Below are positions 44,901-59,412 of a stretch of 64,000 nt of DNA, in pieces; the stretch's first letter is position 1; the number at the start of each line of letters is the position of its first letter. The position numbers were made by a program, and so were the translations under genes. Source of the DNA: Epiperipatus broadwayi (lineage: Eukaryota > Onychophora > Udeonychophora > Euonychophora > Peripatidae); the NCBI GenBank assembly GCA_028023455.1, contig JAQFVV010012969.1, forward strand, positions 124,001-188,000, in the 5' to 3' direction. The notes beneath the pieces are model-generated. The model was given only the letters and a program-made list of their open reading frames with translations, was not told the origin of the DNA and made no database searches.

Positions 44901-47900
44901 CTAAAATGATTTCTGAATTATCTGGAAAACAAAATAAGCTATGATCATTAAGTAACACTTTCTTAAAGGTTAAGGCAAAGAGTGACCCACTATTTTGATG
45001 ATGATCAATGAACTTTAGATCTACCTTTAAAGATTCAATGAGGAGTATAACCGTCGTCAGTTAATTCTACACATACTTTGCATAGCATGACTGGCTAATA
45101 TATTATTCGTCATTTTATTGCTGTATATTACAATATGTACTATATTAACGGAACTAGCAAATAGAACATATTAATAAACTGACACAGTGTTTGCTTCAAA
45201 AAAACATGGGCAACATATAATTTAAATTCCATTTGTAATAAGTAATCCAATAAATAAACTGAAATATTTATTTCTAAAATAAGAATTATGATCAATTTAA
45301 ATTTCATTTATATTTAATAAATAAATGAATATATTAATGCACTGACATATTTATTTTTATAAACAATTTGACATAATATATTCTATTAACATTGTCTACC
45401 TTTAACGAGGAAAACAAATGTACTTTCCAAAAATAATATTTTTTAAAAAAAGTACAATTACAGATAATTATAGTTAAAAGTTTTCATACGATAACAACTA
45501 ATATTCAGCAACTTTTTAAATAGTTTCTACCTTTAGTAGACTGCGTATTACAGCAAAAGTGAAAATTATTTCTTTAAAAAAATTAGAAAATGGAAAAGTT
45601 TTTTTTTTATTCGTTGCATAATTAGAAATTTTAAAGAAATGGATAAGTTGGTTATTGCTAAAAAAAAAAAAACACCATGGTCTAGAAAAAGCAGTTGATA
45701 AATTATCTTAAAAGAGTAGGCCAAAGCATTCAAATGGAATGAAATAAAAAAGCCCGCGAAGATGATGTAAGATGGTATACGTAACATAGCTTTTGGTAAG
45801 TGGATGACGGATTGTAACAATTTTTTTTTTCTAAGAGTGATTTTAACAAACTTCAAGGAAAATAATATGGTTCCCTATAGGATCAAAGTTTGTCCGTTCT
45901 TGGGTATTCTCTTTATCAGTACAGGCTATTAATTACTTTTAAGTATATGTAAAATGTTAAACATCCAAATTAATCTTTCAAATAAATTGCCATGCACATA
46001 TATACATAAAGAGTAAATTATGTACCTAGATACAAAACTCATAAGTTGTAATTGATTTCAGTTGTAGTTGTTTATGTACATAGAATTAGACCTAAATGGA
46101 ATGCAAATAAATTGTTATTGAAAGTAAAAGTCAAGCATACACATAAATATACTATTTACACAATAATAATAAAAATGTTATTATTTCTTATACATACTTT
46201 TACTAAATTTGTATTCATACATTTTTATTCTCCTTTACTATTTTATTTTACCCAAGGTTTTTTTTTTACTTTATTAACTCTTTTATATAGTAGCTTCTAC
46301 ATTCTTATTTCGCCTTTTTATTTCAAATATGAAGGTATACATGTAAATAATATACTATCGAACATAATAAAAAAAATATATATTATTTGTTCAACTTTTA
46401 TATTTCTCAGAATACTAATAAAGCTAACAAGATAAATAGAAAGAAAAAAATTGTGAATAGGTAGGTTCTCAACAATAAATCTTTTAAAGCTTGTTTTCAT
46501 AACTAAGCTAATATACCTTCAAAATTCTTTTTTGAATTAAACATTATTAATTTATATCCACAGGTACAGAAAAAAAAAAAAACTAAAAATTCTCTATAAA
46601 AACTTGTAATTAAAAACAAACTGCTGGAATAAATGTTCAATACAACTAAAGCAAAATTATATAAAACTTTACAAGTTCAAGTACGCACAATAACATATAT
46701 ACGCATACATATATATGAAGTGTGATTTTATAAATGTCTACATTGAATACCTTTCATGAATTGGAAACTTAAGAACACTTCACAATATACAAGTTAAATA
46801 TGCAGATCTTTTCAGTATTATTATATCAGGCACTATAAATGCATTGTTTGTGGTTACAGTAAGGTAGCAATGGATTCTAAATGTAGAAACTAAAAATTAT
46901 CATAATAGTGAACAGTTAAAATTGTCAAGTCATGTTTAAAATTGTAACGCAAAATGAAAATTGTTTAAAAATATATCCATATGAAATAAACTTCTGATTG
47001 CGGAAGGGTGATAACATTCAAAACAAATTTTTTTAAGATCAATGATAAAAATAAAAAGTTTCTATTTTTTTTTTTTTACAATATTAAAAGATCCCTAACA
47101 CAATAAAAAAAGAAGTGATTTTTAATTTCTGTGAGATTTCTATAAAAAAAAAAAAAATACTGATAAATTATGATTAGATGTAGAAATCTAATGTAAAAAT
47201 GTAGACATTATTTACTCAATTAAAGAAAATCATTCTGAATTTATTTTAAGTTTGAAGATAATAATGGTTAATGGTAAATACATTTAAATATCATTTTTTG
47301 GAAACTGAAAATAAAGGGGAGAGGTTAAATTATTTTTCACATAAAACTCAAAGTATACAAATCATCACAATGTGGAATTATTCCAACAGTGAGTGCTCCC
47401 TGTGAAACAAACATAAAGTCTGACTAAACAGCATCGGTAAAAGGTCAACCTTTTTATCTAGTTTATTCCACTTCATGGGTGTCTCACAATGAAAACTGCT
47501 GGAATAATTTAGAAAATTGTGTTGATTTATATATTTTATATTTGAATTTCAGCTAGGTTTGCAACTGATTCTATTTAATACCTAACTTTTATGCTTATTT
47601 AATACATAACTTTACATTTTTAAATTAATATATGTGCAGTAACATAAAATATTAATACTCATAAATTGGTACATATATTACTGTGCTGTGATAACATTAA
47701 TTTTACTAATATTATTTTTGTGAAAATTTATTCTCCAACAGGATTTCAACCATCGTGGGGATTTTTTTTTTAAAAAAACCAATCAATTAGGAAGGAAGAC
47801 TCCTTAATTTCACAAAAGTAAGCTGCGATTGTACTATCCTATTTGACATTTTAGGTGGAGAGACATTTTAGGTGGTGCAATGGTATTGCATCTCCAATTT

Positions 47901-48340
47901 TCTATGTTCTTTTAAAGCATTGTATATGTTAAATTATGTTGTGGGGCAGGCTACAGCAATTCTTTCTAAGAGGCTTCCATTTTTAATATAGTAATTAAAA
48001 AACATTCCAAGCAATGTCAGCAGTATACAGACCTTTATAGACCTTTGTCTGTGATTGACAGCACATGTTTTGACAATGCTATGAAGGAGGTGGTGATTTG
48101 TCATTGGCTGATGCTTTATATTCATTTCTCCTGCGGCTAAATGCCACATGTGATTTTCAGTAATTGTTAATGACTATGAGGCAATATTTTTTATAAAAGA
48201 CATTATTAAACAAAAAAATTACAGTACTAGGGGGAGGTGTCTTTGAAAATATTTCATTTTTAAAAAATATAGTTCTTAGAAAGCATACGAAGTACATTGC
48301 GAAAACTGGAAATTACCACAGTAAAGCAATTAGAGGATAC
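44901..48340. other. Long AT-rich non-coding stretch
   Basis: No gene or element recognised. The 127-codon frame at 46052-46435 is Ile/Phe/Tyr-rich and is best explained by AT bias. Confidence 0.6.
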
Positions 48341-48344
48341 TCAT

Positions 48345-48388
48345 ACTAGATGGTAGAAATAGTCCAATATAAAAATACAACTAAAAAA
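48345..48388 (+). mobile_element. 3' end fragment of the SINE family
   Basis: ATGGTAGAAATAGTCC followed by AATATAAAAATACAAC matches the end of the SINE tail near 59380-59415 and, less fully, 13845-13858. It is about 44 bp, severely truncated. Confidence 0.6.
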
Positions 48389-49571
48389 AAAAAATCGTTT
48401 TTGTAAAAAGTGTAAGTGGAATATTTTAATAATAATTTATTAACTTCTAGAATTTTTTTTTTTGTTTCTTTCATGATAACTAATTCTAAATATATGATTT
48501 TTTTAATTACATAAAATATCTAATATTTCGTTCTTTTAACTTTTTTGAGTAGATATTATGAAGCCAATAATAATCCAATCCATATTTTTACATACGCTCT
48601 AACTTGCAACTATGCTTATAGCTTCCAATCATCACTTCATTACAACACAATTTCAAAATAAACTACTTAAGCATTATAGCGATTAGTCTTTATAATTGCA
48701 ATGAAATGGTAATCCATCAATTTTCAAAAGGTTAGAAAATGAAAATAATGCAAGCAAAAAATAATAGTATCAGTAAATCATCAAGATTAAATAAGAATAG
48801 TTCAAAAATTATTCACTGAAATACCTCTAAAGGACAACTAGCATTTTGTATATTAAAACAATTCACACTGATTATTAGCAAAATATTTATGTAATTTTAA
48901 TATAACAGTAATTACATATAATTTTATATAAAAAAAGATTATTATAAAGTTTAATAATTAAATATTTGCAAGCATTTAGTATTTTCATTTGTTACAATCT
49001 TGATTTTAATCGCGGTTATAATTTTTATATTTTGTGCAAACTTTCAACCCCAATTCAATCATGTATCATATTTTTGGAAAGAAAATATCTCTTGATTCAC
49101 TATTATCATCTTGTATTGAAGCTGTAAATATGGTTCTACATATTTGTGCTTCACCTATTGTTAATTATATAACTACTAATGTGGGTTTGAACGCAACTTA
49201 TATGTAATTAGCACCAGTATCTAGCAATGGGTGATAGCATATATATATATGGATACATGAATTTAAATGGATCTCTACTAAATTTTAAATATTTATGATA
49301 AATTAATTATGAAAATGAATATTTGTTTTTTTTTAAATATCAAGAAAATTTTAATGTTCTTTATGTCCGTTTGATTTGTGTATATATATGTAGAATAAAT
49401 AAATAGTCTTATATATATACTGTAATTTTACTAATAATTTGTATAAAATAAAATTGACATTTAAGAGTCACATAATGCAATCATCAAATCTTGTAATCTT
49501 GATGAGCCATTGTATCATTCTAAAAAATGTTATAAATACCAAAGATTCTTCAATTAAATTTTACAGTGCTA
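48389..49571. other. AT-rich non-coding stretch
   Basis: Nothing recognised. Confidence 0.6.
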
Positions 49572-49699
49572 ATTGATCGGTCTTTCATACCATATATGAA
49601 AATGCAGGTCAATTTAGTTAAAATTTCACTTGACTATTGATCCATCTATCCATGCCATATATGGAAATGTAGGTCAATTTAGAATCTCAACCAAGTATA
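49572..49699 (+). repeat. Two-copy tandem repeat, 64-bp unit
   Basis: Units begin ATTGATCGGTC (49572) and ATTGATCCATC (49636) and share CCATATATG-AAATG-AGGTCAATTTAG. Confidence 0.8.
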
Positions 49700-51172
49700 C
49701 AGAGTTTGAAATAATGGCTGGCAAGAATTTGATCAGATTAACATCTGAACAAAAATGTAATTGAAATAAAAGATCAGAAATGTGTGAAATGAATAAAATA
49801 TCTTGCCTCAAGGCAGAATTATTTAAATAATAGCATTAAGTATAAATAACTAAATTTTTGGCCATCTAATATACTTGTTCTAAGTCTTATCTCAGAGTGC
49901 TATCATACTTCAAGTCTGTTTAATTTGAAATAAGTAATGTTGGGGTAAAAGAAGTGACTGTTTGCTTTCTCATACCTCTAAGAATCTCATCTCCCAGTCA
50001 CTATGCTGAAGCTTGAAACCTCTGGGCTGAATATGTGTGCTGTTCAAAGAAGATGCTTGCCTGTAAGTGAACTTTAAATCTCTACCGATGCCTGTTTCCA
50101 TTCAAACCAATTTCTGATCATGATCCACCAATTAATTACCTGCTTCGACTCAACAAGTTGGCCAAGGTAAAACATCTACATTGCTGTCAACTAGTGAACT
50201 CTTAATTAATCTAACTTTTATTTAAGATTATATTGGAATCCTTTTCTTATTATATTTAATTCTTCAAATCCATTTTGTATAATGCTCAATAATGTCTATA
50301 CAAGTTATTCTAATATTGTATTAAGTTCTTAAATTTTGGTACAGCAATTTAGATTGAACTTTATTTTCTCTTAGTTTGTTATTTTGATTTATTTTAGTAT
50401 GCCAAGTCAGTATCCAACCCAGCGAGTAAATTTAAACCCCACGGCCATAGTTTTCTCCAATTAAATTGTTGGAGACATAAATTTTCTTTAAGGTTAATTA
50501 TTCTAAACTCACTTGGTTTAATATCGATTATTTTATATAATGATGTTTCCTTTTAAATGGCACGTAACGCTTTAATGCCTGTACTCAGCTGCCCTCATTA
50601 ATTATAAAGTAAATACTTACCTAATCATTGAAATCGGTTTTGCCAATTTATTTAATTAAATCTTACTAGAAGTGAGTTTAATATTTAATGTATCATCTAT
50701 CCATGTGAGATCTATGATTTTATTCTGAAATTATGTCAAATTAAATGTGCATTGATTACTTATAAAAATGTAAGGAGATATTTTAGGAGTATGGGAGAAA
50801 GCAATTTATTCCCTTTTAGTTTTAGACTCTGACTCATTGTACATTTTATTAGTCATTAGTTAAATGCCCGGGGATCGTTTGTGTTAAGTAGCCCATTATA
50901 CCAGAGAGCATATTATTTTAAACAGGTATTAATTAATTTTTCTGGTCTTAGTGATGTGAACAATCTATGCTATAGGCATTATAAAGGTGTCATTACAATC
51001 ATTTAATTTATTAATTTTCTTGCTTTGCCATGCACTTTGGAATCTTCAGAATTCCAGAACCCACTCCTCATTATTCCCTCAAAGTAGATGCTATTCCTAC
51101 TGGGATCGGTTCCAGACACTTCTAATGTACAAGTGTATGGGAAATATGGATAAACTGTCCCAACATGCTAGC
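49700..51172. other. Non-coding stretch, moderately complex
   Basis: Less AT-rich patches near 49960-50150 and 50400-50460, but no recognisable coding sequence. Confidence 0.55.
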
Positions 51173-51288
51173 TTGTGCCACTATTCTTCAGAGATGTGTT
51201 CTTGGCCATCATGCAGACATATTCTCACTTTTGTGCCACTATTCTTCAGAGATATGACCTTGGTCATCATGCAGGCATACTCTTTTAT
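51173..51288 (+). repeat. Two-copy tandem repeat, 58-bp unit
   Basis: Units start at 51173 and 51231, both TTGTGCCACTATTCTTCAG, and diverge slightly (TGTTCTTGG against TGACCTTGG). They lie in a motif-free 103-codon frame (50987-51298), which is probably chance. Confidence 0.85.
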
Positions 51289-54200
51289 GCAAATATGACA
51301 AAGCCAGCCAAGATTGTCTTAAGTGACCACAATCCTGTATGCGATTGTAAATTATAACATAATACCACTTTTATTATTATTGATTTATTTATAAACCTGC
51401 AATGCTCTCTGTCAGCCATAATCACATGTTGTTTGCCACCCATTCTATTTAATTCTCTAGGTCAGATTATGTAATTATAGCTTCTTTTAGGCTAAACCAT
51501 CTTACTCCCACACATTTAAGTGATCTCCCAAATCTAGGAGACATGTGACCATGTACGCTCTTAAAACCACACATTATAAACTCTTACTTATATGTATAAT
51601 GTTACAATAAAATCCATTAGTGTGAATTTGTAATATTTTAAATGAGGATTAAGCTACAATGTATTATTGATTATCAATTAATTTATTCTATAATCTTGGC
51701 ATATTAACCACAACAACCAATTTTATATTTATATATTAACCATACCAACCAATCTTATTTTATAGATATATTAATCACACAAACCAATTTATATATATTA
51801 ATCACAGTTTATGTGTTAAACCCAATATTATTCACTTATATAAATTCCAAATGATCTATTTAATTAATTTGGTTGCATAATGGCAAATCAAACCATCAAC
51901 AAAATTGTAATAATAATTGTATAGACATTCTACACAAATATTTTGTTTCATTTATAATCATTAAACTACCACTGTATAATAAAGTTATGTTATATCATTT
52001 CTCTGTATTCTCATATTTGTCATTCATTGCCTGAATCTCTAGTATTTTTGATTGAGTTATATTGTTCCATAAGTGAATGAGATTTTATTCAGTATTATTA
52101 ATTAAACTCCTTTTTGTTTAATGTTGCCTTGAATATTATTATGGCTCTGATTATTAATTAATATTAAGCAATAGTCTGTGCCATTCTTTAATTATTCTAT
52201 TTCATAAAAATTATTAGTTAGTCAATTGAATATATTATTGATTTCCAAGTCTTTGTGCTCACCCTGTTCTCATTGCTGGGACCGGAGTCAATGGAAAACT
52301 TGTAGTATCCTCAAAAGCATTGCTCATATAGTCATAGACCCTGGAGCACAGGCAAATAGGTTAATGTTCAGTATTGTCCCTGACATGTATTTTGCACATA
52401 CTAGAATGATGTACTTTTGCTTGGATTCTAGGTCTTGTTGAATGAACACACGATTTTGACTGGTAGAGTGTGTATAAAATATCTGTCAATATAGTACAGC
52501 AATGTGCTCTGGCCAAAAAGTTCAGCACAAGTTGGCCATTTTCTTACTCTTCTTGTATGTTCATCCCTCCAGTATTCTGACAGATCTCACTTATTTTAAG
52601 CTTTTAACTTTCACTTTAATATTAAACCATTATTATTTATCAGAATATAATAAATTTGACCTCATTTGATAGATATTTTTGTTTAGAAATTAAATAAATT
52701 TTAAAAAATCATATTTGATTTTTGGAATTATTTTAAAAATAAGATTTTACTCAAAACAAAGTGTTGTTTAATCATTAAATTTTCAAGTGGAGCAGATTCA
52801 ATTTGCAAAATGAATGAAATCTTTGTTTGATGTTTATTTTAAAAATTCAAACAAATTATTTTTATTACCTAGTAAATCTATCAATTTATGTTTTAAAAGT
52901 TTAAATTTTTTTTGTAATTTTTATGATATCGCTAAATGTTATAGTGATAACATTTCTAAACAACTGTATTTCCCACAACCATAAATAAATGTGTAATAAT
53001 ATATATTTTTGATATGCAATAATTATTACACCACTACTATTTAAAAATAATCATAAACTTCTCAAAAAATCAAGTTTTTAGACCATCATAATATTTTCTC
53101 TAAGTAATCACACAACGTTTGAGATCACCAAATACATAATAGATACCCATCATCATGGAGTTTAAGAAACTTTGAAAACCCACTTATTCGATTACCCTGA
53201 CAATTTTTGAAATTTTTTGAAATTAAAATATTAGAAAAATATATAAACATGTTTAAAACTGTAAAAAAAAGTTAGATAAATTTATCTCAGTAGACGATGG
53301 AAAACAAATTCAATTTCTTCACTTCTGGCCTGATAAAACGTAATGAAAAACAGAAAGATTAATAAAATACATGTATTACTATATTAGAAACAAAACAACA
53401 CAAGCAAAATATAACAGATCATGATAATGAATAATTTGTATAACCTCAAAAATGAGAATTAATGACTTTGATAAAGCATTATTGATGTCTTTGCTTAATC
53501 CAAAGTATTTCAGAAAAAGATTGGATTTAATGTTCTATTCATGACAGACATTATCTGTTCATAATAAAAATGTTAAAATTGTATTTACCCTTTCACTTAT
53601 GTGCCTGCTTGGAATTCAATCATATTCAAGAAGCCTCTGATTACATCTTTAATGCTCAGTTAATAAAAACCTGAAAATGCTTTACCACTATGAAAGCAAT
53701 ATCATTTATAAAAACAACAGTGGAAAAATTAAATTCAGAAATGTAAATGCATGTTGGTAAACTATATGAAATAAGATCATGAAAAACTTTTACGGTTTTC
53801 CAGAAAATGGTGTAAAGGTTTAAAGTAAACTATTTTAGGCACAAAAAAAAAATCAGAGGGGATTAATTTATTGACATGATTGATAAAGAATCACAAGGCC
53901 TTGTTGAATCATTAGCAAAAAAAGAACTAACAATGTTAGAAAAAAATCATGAAATATTTAAAAATTACTTCCATCATTTAATATTCCAAAATCTTCTACG
54001 GAATAAGACTTTCCTGCTATGTCATTAGAAGCTAAAACATCTTAATACTATAACATTCATTTCACTTCAACTCATCAGTACATCTCTCATTTAATTATTA
54101 ATTTTTATCATAAGAAAAATAAAAAAGACATAGTAAATATTATTTTTGAAAGAGAGTGACAAACTGAACACACACATTGTAATACTCACTTAGGTTTAAA

Positions 54201-57200
54201 TACAGACCAATACTTAACATAGATATGCAAATGTGCTCTCTTTCTCATTACTATAACTATATTATTTGAAATACAGGCTTACTTCATATACCCGGAGTTT
54301 AATTGTAATTATAGGGGATTTGAACACAGACTATCAGGACGGAGAAAATTTTGAAAACATAACATTTTTCAATTTCACACTTTTCATATGTATTTGTTTG
54401 TCTAAGACTGCATTCTTCAGCAAAAACCATAAATACAATTTATAGGGTATATGAGCACTTTCACACAACCCTATATATTACATATATAAATACAGGTATA
54501 TAATAAGCCTGTGTGTTTCAGTTATTTCAAAATACAATTTATTTATAATAGCAAATACTATACAACTTATAATTTAAGTAAATATAAAATCTCTGAATAC
54601 TATCACATATCATTAAAAAAATCATCATAAAGTTTATTTATTACAATTTGATTTACAAGCATCAACCTTTCTCCATTCACAACTTAGAGGTCCACCAGTT
54701 GAGTTAAATACACTGATGATTATTATTAATCCTTTATTACACCAGAGCTTATCTGTAGCCCAGATTTAAATTTTAAACTTCAAAGTTTAATATAGCTGTT
54801 ACATGGAATTACTCAACTTCAACTTTCCTTTTCCATATGTACTATCTTTTCAGGTATTTAAATCTCTATTCCACAACATATTCTTGAAATATATGAATAA
54901 AATCATCTGAAAAAGATACCTTAAAATTTATATAAGAAATCAATTTAATAAAGAATATTGTAGAAAATGAATGTAATTGTTCAATTACTGTTCGTTCTTA
55001 TGTAAACTTTTCAGTATTGCCCCTATTTAAAGCAGCTGTATATTAATTTATCAAAAATCTATTCGCAATTATATAATATGTAAATATCACTAAACTTGTC
55101 TCAAATTAATTTGACAGTTCGATTATAACTCTAATATTTATTTTCTGACCAATTTAAATTCCTTAAATTCTTCATATTCTTGCTTCAGTAAATATTGCTT
55201 TATTTTATACAACTTTTAATTTTTTGCAAAGCTATAAAATAATTATCCCGTTATAAATTTATTCAAATTCAGACGGTATAATCGGTTCAAATTTTGCAAT
55301 TACTAATCTTGTTCTTTTGATAATGTGTTCCATTCAGATGAAGTTAAAATCAATTTCTCTACCTAAGCATATAATTCTAATAGTATATCAGGATTTAAAG
55401 ACTATTTAGAAAACCATCTGATAATGACTCGTCAGTTATTTTTTTGGCAAGCTCCCAATTCTGAAATAACATTTTAAGTTTCTAGATGTACATATGTTGT
55501 TTGTCAATGAAATATACATTGTTATCATTGAAGGAAAAAAAAAGGCAGCAAAATAATAATAATCGCACATAAACATTTTAATCAAAAATATGATAGAATA
55601 ATCACGTGAATGAAAACAATGGCGGGAAACCGAATAAACTTAATCGCTATTATTTAAATGTATAGATACACACACGTCTTTATTTTTATGTATGGCAATA
55701 AATCACTTTGTAAAAATCTAATGAATATTACTTTCATCACACGTACATAACAATCTATGGTGGCTTACATAATAACAATACAAATGTCACGGTAAACGAG
55801 TATTTCTTTCTTTTCTACTCCCTAGCGCTACCTATTTTAAGCTTGAGTAATCAATAATACCAAGCAGTAGCGCACAATATAGTAATACCTATCTCCAGAC
55901 AGTTCTAAACAATTTGATAATAAAAAATCACTTTTAAAGGTAAGCTGCTAGATACATAATTGCATTGGTTCCAGCTTTGAATTCCAAATCCTCACTGATA
56001 AAAGATAGAGTCAAAAATAATGGTAGAAGGAGAAATACTATGCCTGTATAAAAATAAAAATTCCATTAGTATAAACACACAATATTATATTATTATTATT
56101 TATTTAACACATGGACAAAAAAGAAACAGCTTGACTGTTAACAAAGTATCAAAAAGAAATCTGGAGACTATTCATCAATCAGGACATAGATTCACTACTG
56201 AGTTTATTAAGCCCCTGATTTCTGTTAATGTAGCTACAGCTTTCATAAACATTATGTATTTCATGATTTGTGTTTGATCATATCTATATATAGATCAGTG
56301 ATTCTTAAATTCCGCTTGCTGATGATTCTGGAAAAAGGGATTTGTTTGGAGTCTTCCACTTTTTTTATGCCATAATTCTTTGATTATAGGGATGTCAATT
56401 TGAAATGAATTTTAGTTGATGCAGCTATATATGTATGTATTTGTGAGGCACTTTTTCTTTTGCTATCTGGCAAAAGGATATGTGGATGAACAGGAAGCCA
56501 CTCTAAAGAAGTAGACGTGTATGTATCATAATATTTAAAAGCAGTCATTGAAGGAGTTAAAAGATAATACTACAAAATATCAAATAAAGAGAAAAATGAA
56601 CTAAGATATTTTATATGTAAATGTATTTATGATTTATGGATTGGTTTGTATAGATAAAGATTGAGATTGATGATTGTTTATTGATACTGACATTGTCTAA
56701 GTGTTGATGGCTTTCATGTATTTATATTTATAAATCTATCTAGACTTGAACATAATGTGTAGTCGGTGTGCGGTATGAGCAAATATAACAATTTAAATCA
56801 GGAGGGATGGTGTTTACCTGTATTACTTTTCCTTTTCAGAATAATTAAATATATATCTACATATGCATAAATCCAATTTGATTGAACTAAGAATTACAAT
56901 AATGATTTTCATACATATACCAACTAACTATCGATATATTTATTGTGATTGTTGTGTTTATATTTTAGTATGACTGAAAGTAATATTCCTGTTCACTTAC
57001 TCATAACACACAACGGTGTCTATAAATATAAATATATTTATTATATGTAGTAATAATAATAATACAATATATATATAGTACTTTATACACATATACAATA
57101 AGTTATAGGAAGATATCCATCCAACTATAAATTTGGTGAAATCAATTCATGAGGCTGAGATCCTTGAGAACAAAAGAAAATTTCACTCATTTCTAATCCT

Positions 57201-58101
57201 TACATTATTATGAAAGTTTTCTTCATCGCAAATATGAGGCAGCTGAACTTTTTATTCATTGGTTCTGGGACTCGAACAAAAACAAGGTATTTTAAAAGCT
57301 AAAAGGCCTCAATAAATCAGTGAATGGACTAATGCAGCTTTTTTAAAACTGCGGTAACTAAAACACTAATACACATGGACTTACAAATGGTATGTGAAAG
57401 ATAAACTATTTTTGAAAAATTATATTTATAAATTTTTGGATTTGGAGAAAAGAATAATTTTAAAGAAATTGCACATAAAGCTATTAAATTTTTAAAGCCA
57501 TTTTGGATGTTATTTATGTGAAAAGGGATTTTCAACATTTAAAAAACAAACATAGAACAAAATTAATACTTGAGCCTAATTTACTCTTAAAACTAAATAA
57601 CATATAGCCTATATTAGAAAAGTACGTTTTACAACAAGCTCAAGATTCTTATTCATTTTAATTAAAAAGTTTTTTTTTTACAGTATTTTGAATGTTTTTT
57701 AATGCAGTTTTTTTATGTAATAATTTTGGAAATACAAATAAAAATTATAGGTATTTTATTTCTAAACAAATTAAATCTTTTATTATGGTAATGAATTATG
57801 TTTTGGTTCCCAAAAATATAAAGTGAATAATTTTTATTTGCCTATTTTTTAATGTTGATGCCAAATAGTCTATAGAAGTTGGTGTTACAGAGAAATTTTG
57901 ATATTTTTTGGATGGTATGCAGAACCCAAAGGATGAGTGTTTCTGTCCTTGTATTAATTCAATGTCAACATATTTGTTAAATTTGAAATATAAATGTCTT
58001 TTCAAACAGCTTTTTGAAGTTTATATATCCCAAAACTGGGGCAATTGAATTTTTGGGATGAAAATACAGTTTGGCCTTGGGATCCAAACAAAAAAAGGCA
58101 T
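51289..58101. other. Long AT-rich non-coding stretch
   Basis: Almost 7 kb without a gene or an element I can name. Frames of 60-85 codons carry no motif. Around 56300, CAGTGATTCTTAAATT resembles a hAT terminus, but no matching other end was found. Confidence 0.6.
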
Positions 58102-58113
58102 TTCAAAACCTAA

Positions 58114-58424
58114 TCATCATCATCAACCATTATCAATCCACTACAGGATGAAGGTCTCTCCGAGTTCAATCCATCTCTGATCTTTAGCTTCTCTTCTCCA
58201 CATTACCGCTGTACACTTTCTTATTTCATTGATCTATCTCATATGTGGTCTCTTTCTGGGTCTTTTACAATCTCTTGGAATCCAGTTTTATACAAAATTC
58301 ATATGAAAATGCAATATATAGGTAAGAGAACAAACAGGTGTTACTGACCCCATTGAAAAAATTAAAAGACTGAAGTGGAGTTGGGCTGGACATATTGCTA
58401 GAAAAGATGATAATAGATGGACAA
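58114..58424 (-). mobile_element. RTE retrotransposon 3' fragment with inverted 5' part (twin-primed)
   Basis: From 58114 to about 58290 the plus strand shows the reversed RTE 3' end (ATCATCATCATCAACCATTA, AAGGTCTCTCCGAG, TTTTACAATCTCTTGGAATC). From about 58320 to 58424 the plus strand is in coding sense: EQTGVTDPIEKIKRLKWSW, AGHIARKDDNRWTIQN. This is the segment that normally sits just upstream of the 3' end, so the 5' part is inverted. Duplicated target TTCAAAACCTAA lies at 58102-58113 and 58425-58436. Confidence 0.85.
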
Positions 58425-58539
58425 TTCAAAACCTAAGAGGGCTGACTAAATCAGAAGAGATAAACCTTTATGATCAGTTAAAAATCTTTAGTACTTGCTT
58501 GCAGCCTAAAAAAATTGAATTTTCATCTTTATTCATTTA

Positions 58540-59054
58540 AATTTTACTAAACAATGTCAACATATTAATGAATAATATTTCTGTAGTGTAATTTTCACCA
58601 CACCATCCTCATGCAAGATATGAACTTGTTTCTATCCATTTTTAACACTCTGTTGAGAGGTACATAACCAAAGACGTGTGGGAAAGATGTATGATCCCCA
58701 AATGCACATTTAATGCTGAACCAGCACCCATCCGTTGACCCAGATCACAATTTCTTACACATATTTTTATCATTGTTCAGTATATATAGATAGCCAATTA
58801 CTACAGTTTAATTAATAAATATCAAACTTCCTGCCCTCACAACTTTGACACAAACATTTAATGGAGTATATTAATATTTTTTATCAGTCATTCATTAGAC
58901 TAAAGATTATTCACTTAATGAATAATATTTCTATAGTGTAATTTTCACCATACAACTCTCATTCAAGGTGGTGTGGTGAAAATTACACTACAGAAATATT
59001 ATTCATTAAGTGGACAATTTCTAATCTAATGAATAACTAATAAAAATTAGTAAT
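58540..59054 (+). repeat. Microsatellite-bearing repeat, third locus, with terminal inversion
   Basis: A complete plus-strand unit with central ATATATAGATAG (about 58783) uninterrupted by any insertion, followed head to tail by the start of the next unit. ATGAATAATATTTCT recurs at 58568 and 58918, giving a 350-bp period. At about 58962 the strand flips, and 58966-59054 is the reverse of 58867-58960, giving a roughly 90-bp-arm hairpin. Confidence 0.85.
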
Positions 59055-59109
59055 GTCAACATATTTATTAAATTTAAATGCAAATATCATTTTTTAAAAA
59101 ATTGTCTCT

Positions 59110-59412
59110 AGGAGTGGTGTTGCTGGCCTGGCCTGACTAGTACACTGTCACTGATCAGACTAGCAACATTTAAAGGAGGAGAGACTAATACCCCTCGAAA
59201 TGTTGTGTATATACTAACCTGTACTGCCACTGGTCAGGCCAGCAACACCTGAAGAAGAGGGAAGAATACCCCTCGAAATGTTGTGCATATATTAGCCTGA
59301 TTGATGTGCTATTATAACAGTTGAATGTATTTGGAATATTTAAATAAAGTTTAATTTTTCTAAAGACATTCAATACCCATATTATATGATGGAAATAGTC
59401 CAATATACAAAT
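59110..59412 (+). mobile_element. SINE tail with two tandem 79-bp units
   Basis: The same family as the 13.3-13.9 kb pair, without the tRNA-like head. Units start ACTGATCAG (59150) and ACTGGTCAG (59229). Each ends with CCCCTCGAAATGTTGTG. The second has CACCTGAAGAAGAGGG. Then come TATTTAAATAAAGTTTAA, CATTCAATAC and AATAGTCCAATATAC. Confidence 0.8.

Noticed and set aside
46052-46435. 127-codon frame rich in Ile, Phe and Tyr
   Set aside because: The composition is what AT-rich DNA gives by chance, with no motif, start context or splice support.
50987-51298. 103-codon frame across the 58-bp tandem duplication
   Set aside because: No recognisable motif. Its length comes partly from the duplication, and a shadow frame exists beside it.
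56290-56345. hAT-like left end CAGTGATTCTTAAATT
   Set aside because: No complementary right end or 8-bp duplication could be found downstream.
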